DNA of 64,000 nucleotides, taken from JAPUDQ01 sp049644865. GTDB taxonomy: Bacteria; Patescibacteriota; Saccharimonadia; Saccharimonadales; Saccharimonadaceae. Location of the stretch: contig JBARSV010000018.1 of the NCBI GenBank assembly GCA_049644865.1, forward strand, positions 13,305-77,304. Direction: 5' to 3'. Each line of letters begins with the position of its first letter. The stretch's first letter is position 1. Shown here in pieces: positions 1-8,317 of the stretch. The notes under the pieces are model-generated. The model saw nothing but the letters and a program-made list of their open reading frames with translations, had not been told where the DNA came from and ran no database searches. Made by a program: the position numbers and the translations under genes.

Positions 1-339
1 AGACGGAGTTTTAAATTTAACCTCTACACTGGCGTCTTTGTTGAGACCCTGTTCATAGATAGAGCCCTCACCGATTACCGCCTTTTCTTTGGCCTTTGCT
101 GTATCGTCTTGCCCCTTGTCTACGACGTATACTGTACGTCCTTCGACGATGAGGCGACCAATCTCACCTTTGTTTGCACGAGCCAATATGTCATTGATAG
201 GCTTCTCGGTCGCAGCAGAGGGCTGCAGAAAGGTCGACAGGACGAAGAGTGCAATCAAAAATAATGATGTCCAAAATAGTGAAGCGCGAATCGCATTTGA
301 TTTGTTGGGGGCTTGGTTTTTGGGACGTTTTAATGCCAT
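1..339 (-). CDS. ftsH: ATP-dependent zinc metalloprotease FtsH, N-terminal fragment
   Basis: The first 113 codons of a minus-strand gene run off the left edge of the window. The protein starts MALKRPKNQ, has one hydrophobic segment at about residues 19-38, then an external region with the pattern ILARANKGEIGRLIVEG and VYVVDKG typical of the FtsH extracellular domain. A purine-rich ribosome site (AAAGGAAA) lies 4 bases before the ATG. FtsH is a membrane AAA+ protease that degrades misfolded membrane proteins. The AAA and peptidase domains are outside the window, so the call rests on the N-terminus and on the position just downstream of tilS, a widely conserved neighbourhood. Confidence 0.7.
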   Translation of the reverse strand, partial: MALKRPKNQAPNKSNAIRASLFWTSLFLIALFVLSTFLQPSAATEKPINDILARANKGEIGRLIVEGRTVYVVDKGQDDTAKAKEKAVIGEGSIYEQGLNKDASVEVKFKTPS

Positions 340-379
340 TGATTTCCTTTTATACTACGATAGTTTATCTCTGTATAGT

Positions 380-1249
380 CTAGCAGACATCAGATGACGA
401 AACAATGCGGATACCTCGAGGTGTCGCAACTACGGTTACACCATCTTCATGCAACTTCTTACCTGTCCGAGCCGTACTAATAAAATGCCACAGGCGGTCA
501 AGTGTTCTCGTCTCAAGACGGCGACCAATCCACATGGCAAGCATCTCACGCGCAACCGCTTGATCAACCATGACAAGATTGTAGCGTCGCAACTCACCTT
601 TATCGATAGCAATAGACATAACTTCGGCGAGAAGAGGTTCAATATCATTTGTGATTGCTGTCTGTCGATACCATATGTCGAGTAGTTGATAGCGCTCAGT
701 GACTGTCATGCGGCGCATGATAGTCTGGCGAATCATATTGCGCATATACCGCGGATCATCATTGGTACTATCATCACGCCACTCGAGTTCATGCTCGATA
801 GCATAGCGAACAACTTCAGCCTTGCTCATGGCGAGCAGCGGCCGTAGCATACCACTATGTTCACGCAACGAGCAAAGTCCGCGCCAGCCAGTCCCGCGGA
901 CAAGGTTGATCATCATGGTCTCTAAGACATCGTCTTGGTGGTGCGCCGTCACGATAGCCTCGGCTTTATGTCGTTTTTTTACTTCATTGAGAAATTGATA
1001 GCGGGCATCACGAGCACGCTCTTCCGATGCCTGAGCACCTAGCCGTAGCTGAGTCGATTCATACACGAGGCCATACTGCTGGGCGAGACGTTCGACAAAC
1101 AGCGCGTCATCGTGGCTATCATCACGGATCCCATGGTCGACGTGCGCCACAACGAGTTGGGAGCTGGGAGTTGAGAGTTGGGAGTTGGTGAGCATGTCTA
1201 GTAGGACAACCGAGTCGATACCGCCAGAAACTGCGACAATGTATGTCAT
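380..1249 (-). CDS. tilS: tRNA(Ile)-lysidine synthase TilS
   Basis: A 289-aa PP-loop ATPase that converts C34 of the CAU anticodon of tRNA-Ile2 to lysidine. The PP-loop SGGIDS is at residues 8-13, followed by VVAHVDHG and by the VTAHHQDD and LRPLL elements of the family. The ORF could extend upstream, but the ATG at 1249 forms an ATGA overlap with the stop of the PAP2 gene and puts the PP-loop at the usual place. Residues 21-32 are encoded by five 7-base tandem repeats (1154-1188), an insertion between the PP-loop helix and the next strand. It is short for TilS, with little C-terminal tRNA-binding domain. Two non-initiator CAT tRNAs in this window are candidate substrates. Confidence 0.92.
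   Translation of the reverse strand: MTYIVAVSGGIDSVVLLDMLTNSQLSTPSSQLVVAHVDHGIRDDSHDDALFVERLAQQYGLVYESTQLRLGAQASEERARDARYQFLNEVKKRHKAEAIVTAHHQDDVLETMMINLVRGTGWRGLCSLREHSGMLRPLLAMSKAEVVRYAIEHELEWRDDSTNDDPRYMRNMIRQTIMRRMTVTERYQLLDIWYRQTAITNDIEPLLAEVMSIAIDKGELRRYNLVMVDQAVAREMLAMWIGRRLETRTLDRLWHFISTARTGKKLHEDGVTVVATPRGIRIVSSSDVC
1154..1188. repeat. five tandem heptamers inside tilS
   Basis: Units GAGTTGG, GAGCTGG, GAGTTGA, GAGTTGG, GAGTTGG follow each other without gaps inside the tilS coding region. The 35 bases shift in and out of frame only in multiples of three units, so the array must stay at a permitted copy number. Two other heptamer arrays occur in this window (23621-23662 and 63363-63390). 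Confidence 0.85.
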
Positions 1250-1923
1250 GGCCCGTGACGCTGTTTGCGATAGACGATAGTGGCAACAACCAATACCCAT
1301 GAGGTGGAGACCAACCACCCAGCCATGATATCGGTCGGATAATGCACACCGAGATACAACCGACTAACCCCAATTGCCAGCATATATATGACGCCTCCCA
1401 CCACGGCCCACCAACGCCAGCGTGTTGGCCAGAGTATGACTATGATCACTGTTGCCAGTGATGCCGAGGCCATGGCATGGCCGCTAGGAAATGAGAAGGA
1501 GTTTTCGGTGACGATGCGCTCCCATAACTGTGGCCGATCACGCTGAAACAATGCCTTCAGTGTGACATTGATGACAGCCGACCCGCCGATGCCAAGCGCG
1601 GCGACTAGTAAGTCACGATATCGCCGAGCCCGCCACAAGATCATGAGAAGTGCGATCGCAGCTGCGCTAACCCACCAAACATTACCAAGGTCAGTGATAG
1701 TAATTACGATTGCATCATTGGTCGCCGATGCAAATTCATGGATGTATCTCAGCACCGCGTCATCAAACCCTAGTGTATCTTGCTCACGCACTTCATTGGC
1801 CAGTGCCGCAAACGTGATCACCGGTAGCAAATAGATGGCGAAAAAACCAGCTAATTTCTGCCACGTCGCATGTGACAGCGCGTGAGTAAATTCGCGTAGT
1901 TCATCGATAACACGTCGGTTCAT
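1246..1923 (-). CDS. PAP2-family membrane phosphatase
   Basis: A 225-aa integral membrane protein of the phosphatidic acid phosphatase type 2 family, which removes phosphate from lipid phosphates such as undecaprenyl pyrophosphate or phosphatidic acid on the outer face of the membrane. All three catalytic signatures are present: K123 to R130-P131 (KALFQRDRP), PSGH at 146-149, and R188/H194/D198 (SRLYLGVHYPTD). About five membrane segments are visible. The ATG at 1923 lies 7 bases after a TATACT box (1931-1936 on this strand), so its mRNA is probably leaderless. It overlaps tilS by 4 bases and is probably co-transcribed with it. Confidence 0.9.
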   Translation of the reverse strand: MNRRVIDELREFTHALSHATWQKLAGFFAIYLLPVITFAALANEVREQDTLGFDDAVLRYIHEFASATNDAIVITITDLGNVWWVSAAAIALLMILWRARRYRDLLVAALGIGGSAVINVTLKALFQRDRPQLWERIVTENSFSFPSGHAMASASLATVIIVILWPTRWRWWAVVGGVIYMLAIGVSRLYLGVHYPTDIMAGWLVSTSWVLVVATIVYRKQRHGP

Positions 1924-1938
1924 AGCTACCAGTATACG

Positions 1939-2943
1939 TCACGCTTTTGGCAGTCGCAGGTAAAACGTCGTGCCTTTGCCCTCTGTACTTACAACGGTAA
2001 CCTCGCCGCGTTGCTGCTCGATATGACGCTTCGCGATCGATAGTCCGAGACCGTGACCCTCGACATTGAGCTTGCTACGTGATTGGTCGGCGCGATAAAA
2101 CCGATCAAAGACTCGCGGCAAATCATTCTCAGCGATTCCAATGCCTTCATCGATAACTGCAAGTTCTACAATCTTGTCCTTGACCTCGCTTGTCAATCGA
2201 ATCGTGCTGCCAGTCGGACTATATTTGATCGCATTGTCGATGAGTATAGTTAGCACATCAGTTAAACTCTCGACATTGGCGGTAACCAAGGCCGGGCTGA
2301 TGGTATTATCGATAGCTATGTTTTTAGCCTGAGCGATAGCGACTGAGCGATTCACGGCCTCCACGGCAACGTCTTCGATCTGCACGGTCGTTAGCGGCAT
2401 ATCTTGGTTGTTGGCCAGTAGCAGCAGGCGATCGGTGAGGGTGCGCAAACGATGCACTTCATCGAGATTACTCTGTAGTGTCTCAGCATGTGAAGCCTTG
2501 GTCGATTTTTTGTCGCGCAGTTCAACCTCCGTCTCGGTTTGCATGACTGCGAGCGGAGTACGTAACTCATGGGCTGCATCGGAACTAAAACGTGCCTGCG
2601 CTTCGAGTGTCTCCTGGATAGGCCGCAGTGTTCGCTTTGCCAGTAGATAACTTAGCGCACCGCCGCCTATCAAAACCACGACGTTAAAAAATACCAGATT
2701 ACCGATTAAGCGCGCATTGCTGTCGTCGATCCGCCGCTGACGCAGCATCACTACTGTGTCGTCTTCGATAAATATCCGCGTCTCACCAGGTCGGCGTGGC
2801 CCGAGGGCACGACCAAACTCGTCACTTGCTACTCGGTATAGCACCAGGCTAAATAGCAGACTGATGACCATTAGTATGGCCATATACCACGCCGTCAAGC
2901 GTAGCGTTGCGTTGTCGAACAGTGTGCGGTGTTGGCTCATCAT
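1939..2943 (-). CDS. sensor histidine kinase
   Basis: A 334-aa membrane sensor kinase. Two membrane helices at about 17-38 and 82-101 frame a short external loop. The H-box (AAHELRTPLAV, H125) is followed by the N-box DNAIKYSP, the G1 box DEGIGIA, the F-box VFDRFYRAD and the G2 box GHGLGLSIA. It is the partner of the response regulator directly upstream; the two genes overlap at ATGATGA, so either of two adjacent ATGs may be used. The external sensing loop is only about 43 residues and carries many charged residues. The signal is unknown, but the secreted protein at 3855-4358 lies next to the pair. Confidence 0.92.
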   Translation of the reverse strand: MMSQHRTLFDNATLRLTAWYMAILMVISLLFSLVLYRVASDEFGRALGPRRPGETRIFIEDDTVVMLRQRRIDDSNARLIGNLVFFNVVVLIGGGALSYLLAKRTLRPIQETLEAQARFSSDAAHELRTPLAVMQTETEVELRDKKSTKASHAETLQSNLDEVHRLRTLTDRLLLLANNQDMPLTTVQIEDVAVEAVNRSVAIAQAKNIAIDNTISPALVTANVESLTDVLTILIDNAIKYSPTGSTIRLTSEVKDKIVELAVIDEGIGIAENDLPRVFDRFYRADQSRSKLNVEGHGLGLSIAKRHIEQQRGEVTVVSTEGKGTTFYLRLPKA

Positions 2944-3617
2944 GCCTCTATCTTATACCCAAAACCGCGAACCGTCTGGATCATCTGCGACTTGTTCTTA
3001 AATGGTTTATCTATCTTGTTACGCAGGTAACCGATGTAGGCCTCGACGGTATTTGGCAAGACATCACTATCAAAATCCCAGACGTGGTTGATAATATTGG
3101 TCTTACTGAGCACCCGGCCAGGGTTGCGCATCAGGTATTCGAGCAGCGAAAATTCAGTCTGCGTCAGATCGATTGCAGTTGTACCGCGTTTGACTTCATA
3201 GGTGACGGTATCGAGTGAGACATCGCCAACCGTCAATACATTGCTTATCGTCTCATGTGGCCGGCGCATCAGTGCGCGGATGCGCGCCAGTAGTTCTTCA
3301 AAACTAAATGGTTTAGTCAGGTAGTCATCGGCCCCAGCATTGAGCCCAGCCACACGGTCACGAATCTGCGCCTTGGCTGTCAGCATAAGAATTGGTGTCG
3401 CGTTACCAGCCTGACGGAGCGTCTCGCAGATCTGCACCCCGTCCATTCCTCCCGGCAACATTCGGTCCAGCACTATCACGTCATAGTCGTCGTTTTCCGC
3501 CGCCGCCAGGCCGCTCGGTCCATCGTGATACACCTCGACCACGGCCCGCTCTTGCTCCAAGCCCAGCTTTACCGCCCGAGCAATTTTGCGTTCGTCTTCG
3601 ATGAGTAGTATCTTCAT
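2940..3617 (-). CDS. OmpR/PhoB-family response regulator
   Basis: A 225-aa DNA-binding response regulator. The receiver domain (about 1-118) has the acidic pair ED at 7-8, the phospho-acceptor D51 in VIVLDRMLP, and the conserved lysine in YLTKPF. The C-terminal part is a winged helix ending VRGFGYKIEA, typical of OmpR/PhoB proteins. I chose the ATG at 3617 rather than upstream starts because MKILLIEDE is the usual N-terminus and a TATACT box ends 7 bases before it (3625-3630). It is transcribed first in the regulator-kinase operon. Confidence 0.93.
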   Translation of the reverse strand: MKILLIEDERKIARAVKLGLEQERAVVEVYHDGPSGLAAAENDDYDVIVLDRMLPGGMDGVQICETLRQAGNATPILMLTAKAQIRDRVAGLNAGADDYLTKPFSFEELLARIRALMRRPHETISNVLTVGDVSLDTVTYEVKRGTTAIDLTQTEFSLLEYLMRNPGRVLSKTNIINHVWDFDSDVLPNTVEAYIGYLRNKIDKPFKNKSQMIQTVRGFGYKIEA

Positions 3618-3697
3618 ATTTATTAGTATAGTTAGTTTCCTGAGATATTGCTGATACATACCATTCTCGTTACTTTCATTATCTACCTTCCGTCAAT

Positions 3698-3745
3698 AAA
3701 AACTATGGAAAAAATAATCACGTGATTATTTTCTCCATAGTTTTT
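3698..3745. terminator. 24-bp inverted repeat, probable bidirectional terminator
   Basis: Left arm 3698-3721 and right arm 3722-3745 are complementary except at one position (3710/3733), with A-tracts and T-tracts at the ends. It lies between the secreted-protein gene and the two-component operon. The repeat has no spacer, so an RNA hairpin would open a few central pairs. A DNA operator is an alternative reading. Confidence 0.55.
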
Positions 3746-3791
3746 ACAGGACGCAATCTCATCTATGGCGGTACTTAGGATTGCGAATGAG

Positions 3792-3825
3792 ATGCTCACG
3801 CCGTTCGATATTGCGGCGTGAGCAT
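3792..3825. repeat. 12-bp stem-loop downstream of the secreted protein gene
   Basis: Arms ATGCTCACGCCG (3792-3803) and CGGCGTGAGCAT (3814-3825) match perfectly around a 10-base loop. No T-run follows on either strand, so it is not a standard intrinsic terminator. It may stabilise the 3' end of the 3855-4358 transcript. Confidence 0.6.
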
Positions 3826-3854
3826 AGCAAATGGCGTCTTGAGGTCAACTCTGC

Positions 3855-4358
3855 CTACTGGTCGGCGCGCATGCCGCCAGGTCCACCATGCCCGTGACCA
3901 TGGCCGCCCATCAGGAGGTAGCGGTACTGGGCATCGATACCCTGCTCTTTGAGCCAGGCCTCAAGCGCTGTACGGCGTTCGTCCATCTTGGCTTTACGTT
4001 GTTCACGCGTCAGGTCTTGATCAGCGGTACGGTTTGCCTCGCGCTCTTTTTGCAGTTCAGCCCGCTTGGCATTCAACGCATCGGCCTGTGCATGGGTGAG
4101 TTTACCGTCTTTGACTAACTGAGCTATCTTGTCTTTGATCTCTTGCTCATGCTGCGCCTGCATCTGCTCACGATTGGCGTCGAAGACGGCTTTGACATCG
4201 GACTTGTTCAGGTTAAATTTATTGGCAAGTGCATCGACCAGACTCGACATATGATCGTTGCCGTTACCTGTGGTGGCGGCATTTGCCACAGCGACACCTG
4301 TGACACCGGCCGCGCCGATAGCTGCGACAGCTCCTATGATTGCTAATTGTTTTTTCAT
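3855..4358 (-). CDS. secreted helical protein with His/Gly-rich tail (DUF2680/Spy-like)
   Basis: A 167-aa exported protein with a clear signal peptide (residues 1-27, ending VAVANA). The mature part is highly charged and helical; ALANKFNLNKSDVKAVF and KLVKDGKLTHAQADAL-type patterns recall DUF2680 proteins and, more loosely, CpxP/Spy periplasmic chaperones. The tail is GGHGHGHGGPGG, a possible metal-binding stretch. A strong ribosome site (AAGGAG) precedes the ATG. It sits just upstream of, and on the same strand as, a two-component system, the arrangement seen for CpxP-type accessory sensors. Family assignment is tentative; export is well supported. Confidence 0.7.
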   Translation of the reverse strand: MKKQLAIIGAVAAIGAAGVTGVAVANAATTGNGNDHMSSLVDALANKFNLNKSDVKAVFDANREQMQAQHEQEIKDKIAQLVKDGKLTHAQADALNAKRAELQKEREANRTADQDLTREQRKAKMDERRTALEAWLKEQGIDAQYRYLLMGGHGHGHGGPGGMRADQ

Positions 4359-4439
4359 ATCTACTCCTTTTACTTATGCTATACCGCGCGTCCGCGATAC
4401 ACCCTATACTAGCGAGTAAGATTGAGAAGATTCTGAGAA

Positions 4440-5342
4440 TTATGCACTTTTTTCGTGTGACAAGTGATCAACAGTAGCGCCGAGGAGGAGTGACAGAGCC
4501 GAGAGATTGAGCCAAATCATGAGTATGATGATGCCCGCAAACAAACTATAACTATCGCTAAAATTCGCAAAATACCGCACATAGACAAAGAACAGTGCCG
4601 TTACCGCCACCCACAGACCAGTTGCCACGAGCGATCCCCACGACACCCAGCGAAACCGTCTGGCATGCGCTGGCGCGATCTTGTACAGTACATCGATCGC
4701 TGCCATGACGACACCGATAAGCACCAGCCACCGCGTGATCGCGATGAGCGTGATCACCCACGGCGCTAGCCCTATACCAGCTAGCCACTCTTCAGTCACG
4801 GCCATCAGTGGTACGAACAGCGCGAGTATCAGCACGATCAAAAATGTCATGTAGATACTGAGTCGTTTGAGTTTGAAGATGCTGCGCGATTCTTTGAGTC
4901 CATACGCGACATTGAGCGCCCGCACGAGATTGTCGGCCGCACCCGATACACTCCACAATGCGACGAACAATGCGATGACGGCTGCCGATAGTGACACGAC
5001 CGGTTTGTCGAGTAGGTTACCCAATTGAGCTGTCACTAAACCAGCAATGTCTTTGGGCAGATAGGTATTGAGTGTTTGCACCGTTTCCTGAAACCGGTCG
5101 GGCAGTATAAAGAGCGACGAGACTGACACCAATAGCACCATTAGTGGGAAAAATGCCAGCGTGCCATAATAGGCGATCCCCGCCGCCAGCATACCGATAT
5201 TTTTGTCGCCCATCGCCACGCGCGTTTGATATGCGACCTGTTTCCACCGTGACCACTTCATGTCCGCAAGATCACGATCAAGAGATCTCAACCCTAACAC
5301 TATCGCCGCATCACTCCAAAAACCTCGTCGTCTTTTGCCCAT
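4440..5342 (-). CDS. YihY/BrkB-family membrane protein
   Basis: A 300-aa protein with about six membrane helices. The pattern GMLAAGIAYYGTLAFFPLMV near residues 49-68 and the C-terminal IILMIWLNLSALSLLLGA are hallmarks of the YihY/BrkB family (once called RNase BN, now considered uncharacterised membrane proteins or transporters). The start lies 9 bases after a TATACT box at 5352-5357. It is divergent from the HD-domain gene, and only 59 bases separate the two starts. Confidence 0.88.
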   Translation of the reverse strand: MGKRRRGFWSDAAIVLGLRSLDRDLADMKWSRWKQVAYQTRVAMGDKNIGMLAAGIAYYGTLAFFPLMVLLVSVSSLFILPDRFQETVQTLNTYLPKDIAGLVTAQLGNLLDKPVVSLSAAVIALFVALWSVSGAADNLVRALNVAYGLKESRSIFKLKRLSIYMTFLIVLILALFVPLMAVTEEWLAGIGLAPWVITLIAITRWLVLIGVVMAAIDVLYKIAPAHARRFRWVSWGSLVATGLWVAVTALFFVYVRYFANFSDSYSLFAGIIILMIWLNLSALSLLLGATVDHLSHEKSA

Positions 5343-5401
5343 ACTACGACTAGTATAGCGCTCTTGTTTCCGTCTGCGAAACCAGGTGCTACTATAAGAT
5401 C

Positions 5402-6001
5402 ATGACAGCTACACCACACCGTCATCTATTTGATCTTCAGAAACTTGTCATTAACCTCGCGCTAATCGATCGCAATCATTACCTTGCCGGAACGGATCGC
5501 CGTGAAAATGATGTCGAACATAGTTACATGGTTGCCGTGTTGAGTTGGTTTATCATCGAAAAATATTCACTACCGCTCGACCACGCCACAGTGCTCAAAT
5601 ACGCCCTCTCCCATGACATCGTCGAGGTCTACGCTGGCGACACGAATGCGTTTGCAAGCAAAAAGGAGCGCCAACAAAAGCAAAAAAACGAAGCTGCATC
5701 GCTCGCCCGCCTAACAAACGAGCTTGACGACTTCCCCGCACTCATCGACACAATGCGGTCATACGAAGATAGGCAAGATGATGAATCATTGTTTGTTTGG
5801 ACTGTCGATAAGTTGCAGGCACTCATCATGGGCGACCTAGACACGTGGCGACCATACGAGGAAATGATCATATCGTATGATGATTTCTGTCAAAAATACG
5901 ACTCTGAAATTCTGGCCAACTCATCACCCTATGCACGCGAGATATTTGAGGGCTTCGTCGAATATTCCAAAACCACATACTACGACAAGCCTGTTGCATA
6001 A
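5402..6001 (+). CDS. HD-domain phosphohydrolase (YfbR-like)
   Basis: A 199-aa HD-superfamily metal-dependent phosphohydrolase. The metal ligands are visible as H in DVEHSYMV, the HD pair in ALSHDIVEVYAGD, and a later D in FVWTVDKLQAL. The arrangement matches the HD_3/YfbR group, whose known members are 5'-deoxynucleotidases. Substrate is not certain. An extended -10 (TG-C-TACTAT, 5387-5395) ends 6 bases before the ATG, so the mRNA is probably leaderless. Confidence 0.8.
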   Translation: MTATPHRHLFDLQKLVINLALIDRNHYLAGTDRRENDVEHSYMVAVLSWFIIEKYSLPLDHATVLKYALSHDIVEVYAGDTNAFASKKERQQKQKNEAASLARLTNELDDFPALIDTMRSYEDRQDDESLFVWTVDKLQALIMGDLDTWRPYEEMIISYDDFCQKYDSEILANSSPYAREIFEGFVEYSKTTYYDKPVA

Positions 6002-6038
6002 TACCTCTTTGTGACAATCACCGATCAACTTCATAAAA

Positions 6039-7217
6039 TTACAATGGCGTATTGTGAGCAGTATTTTTCATATACAAGCTCCTTGTTATCGCCATACTCA
6101 AAACAATGATCGCGGCTGCAGCTACAGTTGGCACCCATAGCCCGACTCGTATACCGGCGTGCTCGATTAGCCACCCAAGATAAATACTCACCGGTATGGC
6201 AACAAATCTACCAAATGCAGAGATAACCGACAGTATCGTCGCGCGTACCGATGAAGGCGTGTGTTCTTGTACGCGAGTCTCGATCTGATTGAGCAGTATG
6301 TTGGCTCCGACAGCCTGCACAAATATCAAACTAATCGCCCACGGATGGTCAAAGATCATCATTCCTACAACTGGCAAGCTTGCCAATACAACCGCCACCC
6401 ACACGTGACGATAAAAATAATGAGCGATAAAACTACCGAGCGCCAATGCAAATGCATACACCGCCCACAAGATACCAATCGCCTCGACACCGCTGATATA
6501 GCTCGACATATAGACTTGGCCCATATCGAGGAAAAAGACCGATATGACCGTCAGCATCACCGCCATACTCACAAGCACTGCGAGCAATCGCTGTGTCACA
6601 ATGCGCTTCGTCGCGCTTCCGACTTGGAAGAGGAACTTAATTTTATTTTCATCTTTGTGATACCGAGGTTCATGCAAGCTCAACATCACGATTATGTTGA
6701 GTAGGCATGAGATGACCGTCACAAAAAATGTCACGCGATATGACCAATGCGAAGCGATAAATCCACTCGCGATATTGCCCACACCTGCCCCTACGAGAAA
6801 CAAGCCGTAGGCTCGGCCAGATATCTTGCTATACAGCTTCTCTTTGCCGAGCTCGTGAAGTGTATCGTAGGTAATCGCCTGATACGTCCCGTTCACCGTC
6901 ACCATGTAGATACCGTAAAAAACTGTACCAACCAAAAACGTTGCAAGTGAGGTGGCACTACCATAGAAAACCGACGCAATCGCCAGCGCCACTGCCGACA
7001 CCACCAGTAGATATTTCCGACTCCATCGGTCAGCGATCATGCCGGAAGGTATATCAAATACAAGACTAAATGCCGCTAAAAATGCGATGTTGATACCAAT
7101 CCCAATCGTGCCCAGACCAATACTCAGCATAAACAACTGCTCGATACCATACCAAAACACCAACCCCGTCAAAAAATTACTGAGATATAGTTTGTGGATA
7201 TCACGCTCGGTGCTCAT
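6039..7217 (-). CDS. MFS transporter
   Basis: A 392-aa major facilitator with 11-12 predicted membrane helices. The loop 2-3 motif appears as GMIADRWSRKYLL near residues 59-71, the usual signature of drug/H+ antiporter-type MFS proteins. Substrate is unknown. The ATG is 6 bases after a TATACT box (7224-7229). It converges with the HD-domain gene. Confidence 0.85.
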   Translation of the reverse strand: MSTERDIHKLYLSNFLTGLVFWYGIEQLFMLSIGLGTIGIGINIAFLAAFSLVFDIPSGMIADRWSRKYLLVVSAVALAIASVFYGSATSLATFLVGTVFYGIYMVTVNGTYQAITYDTLHELGKEKLYSKISGRAYGLFLVGAGVGNIASGFIASHWSYRVTFFVTVISCLLNIIVMLSLHEPRYHKDENKIKFLFQVGSATKRIVTQRLLAVLVSMAVMLTVISVFFLDMGQVYMSSYISGVEAIGILWAVYAFALALGSFIAHYFYRHVWVAVVLASLPVVGMMIFDHPWAISLIFVQAVGANILLNQIETRVQEHTPSSVRATILSVISAFGRFVAIPVSIYLGWLIEHAGIRVGLWVPTVAAAAIIVLSMAITRSLYMKNTAHNTPL

Positions 7218-7498
7218 TCGCTCAGTATATCAAAGCTTATCGCGGTATTTCTCCAAATTACACTGCATTGTACATCACGCCTATAGAAAATCGACCCCCA
7301 ATCTGTTACAATCTGCTATGTTCAACTACAAAAAAGTGTGGCTGAACCAAATAAAAATTACTTGTCTAAACCGATAAAAATCTGTCGATTTTTATCGAGA
7401 GGAGCCGTAACGAGAAACTGAAGCTTTCAAACTAGTTTGGAAGCGGAAGTTGACAGTGAACGGCGACGAAGCACCTTCCAGCTATACGAACACAATAC
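7218..7498. other. gene-poor stretch before tRNA(CAT)
   Basis: No convincing gene. A 19-codon ORF starts at 7318 (MFNYKKVWLNQ) five bases after a TACAAT box and could be a truncated gene start. A stem with arms CGATAAAAAT (7372-7381) and ATTTTTATCG (7388-7397) follows. The remainder, rich in short repeats, leads into the tRNA. Confidence 0.4.
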
Positions 7499-7575
7499 GG
7501 CACCATAGCTCAGCTGGTTAGAGCGCAGGACTCATAAGCCTGAGGTCGGTAGTTCAAGCCTACCTGGTGCTACCA
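7499..7575 (+). tRNA. tRNA with CAT anticodon (Met elongator or Ile2)
   Basis: A 77-base cloverleaf with encoded CCA. Acceptor GGCACCA pairs with TGGTGCT (one G-T), D-stem GCTC/GAGC, T-arm GGTAG-TTCAAGC-CTACC. The anticodon loop is CTCATAA. The anticodon stem CAGGA/GCCTG has one A-G mismatch next to the loop. It lacks the unpaired 1:72 position and G-C-rich anticodon stem of an initiator. Whether C34 is modified to lysidine (Ile2) or left (Met) cannot be read directly. It serves as the integration target of the following element. Confidence 0.93.
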
Positions 7576-7612
7576 CGCTAAGACCCCACTCCTTGTGGGG
7601 TTTTTGCGTGGT
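7570..7612 (+). repeat. 43-bp direct repeat, proximal copy (att-like)
   Basis: Runs from the tRNA discriminator region (CTACCACGC) through the terminator to GCGTGGT. Identical to 12343-12385; the match stops on both sides. Confidence 0.85.
7583..7605 (+). terminator. intrinsic terminator of tRNA(CAT)
   Basis: Stem ACCCCAC/GTGGGGT with a 5-base loop followed by TTTT, 8 bases after the CCA. An identical copy with flanks is found at 12343-12385. Confidence 0.85.
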
Positions 7613-7725
7613 GATAGAGATCATTGAACTATCCCACCGATAGGCGTTCATTGCCGCGAATGGCAATGAACGTTTTCAAAGCTTGGCCGAGGAAATAGCT
7701 TTAGCTGTTGAGGAGCATAAAGACC

Positions 7726-7751
7726 CGGTAGTTCAAGCCTACCTGGTGCTA
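7726..7751 (+). repeat. 26-bp copy of the tRNA(CAT) 3' end
   Basis: Identical to 7547-7572 (T-arm plus acceptor 3' strand) but followed by a different terminator-like hairpin, ACAACCC/GGGTTGT plus TTTTT (about 7753-7780). It marks a second boundary inside the element. Confidence 0.8.
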
Positions 7752-7796
7752 GACAACCCTAGTGACGGGTTGTCGTTTTTATTTAAAGGAGAAAAT

Positions 7797-8141
7797 ATGT
7801 CAAAACAGAGAAAGAGCGTTAAACCATATCAACTATTCATCATAGGTTTTGTATTACTATTGCCGAGTATATTCAACTTGCTACCAACTATGTTTGCAGG
7901 CATTCTTGTATGGTTCGGACTCTTCTTCTGGGTCGTAGCTATATTCAAATGGATAGGCGGTTTATTTAAAATAGCTGGTAGTCCTGTCTCAATAGCCAAA
8001 ACGCAGAAGAAGATGTATGACTTAAACAAAAGCAAGAATCCTAACGTAAGCAAGGAAGTTCAAGGATTTAAATCAAACCTTAATATGAGTCCTGATAAGC
8101 TCCTTGATGAGGTTTGTAAGGTGATTCCTACAAGCTACTGA
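7797..8141 (+). CDS. small two-helix membrane protein in the tRNA element
   Basis: A 114-aa protein starting MSKQRKSVKPYQ, with two membrane helices at about residues 13-32 and 36-58 and a basic, soluble C-terminal half. I chose the ATG at 7797 because it has a good ribosome site (AAAGGAG); the longer ORF would run through the tRNA-derived repeat and its hairpin. No family recognised. It converges with the YobI-like gene and is the only other cargo of the element. Confidence 0.7.
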   Translation: MSKQRKSVKPYQLFIIGFVLLLPSIFNLLPTMFAGILVWFGLFFWVVAIFKWIGGLFKIAGSPVSIAKTQKKMYDLNKSKNPNVSKEVQGFKSNLNMSPDKLLDEVCKVIPTSY

Positions 8142-8317
8142 TACGTATACATAGACATAACCAAAAACTGCTAGGAATCCGCCGATTTACAGATGTAAAA
8201 GTATGGACTTTTCATTTGTTGCTTATGGTACGGTTATGGCATAAAGTAGTACCCCATCGAACAGGACTTACGCCAGTACACTCGGCGAGCCCTACCATAC
8301 CCCACCAACTACTTTCT
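8142..8317. other. intergenic region between the element genes
   Basis: Convergent 3' ends. Nothing recognisable apart from weak complementarity between a GGTACGGTTATGG and a CCTACCATACC tract. Confidence 0.3.

Noticed and set aside
89..397. Plus-strand ORF over the left edge
   Set aside because: It is the reverse of the ftsH N-terminus, which has a ribosome site, a membrane helix and the expected neighbour.
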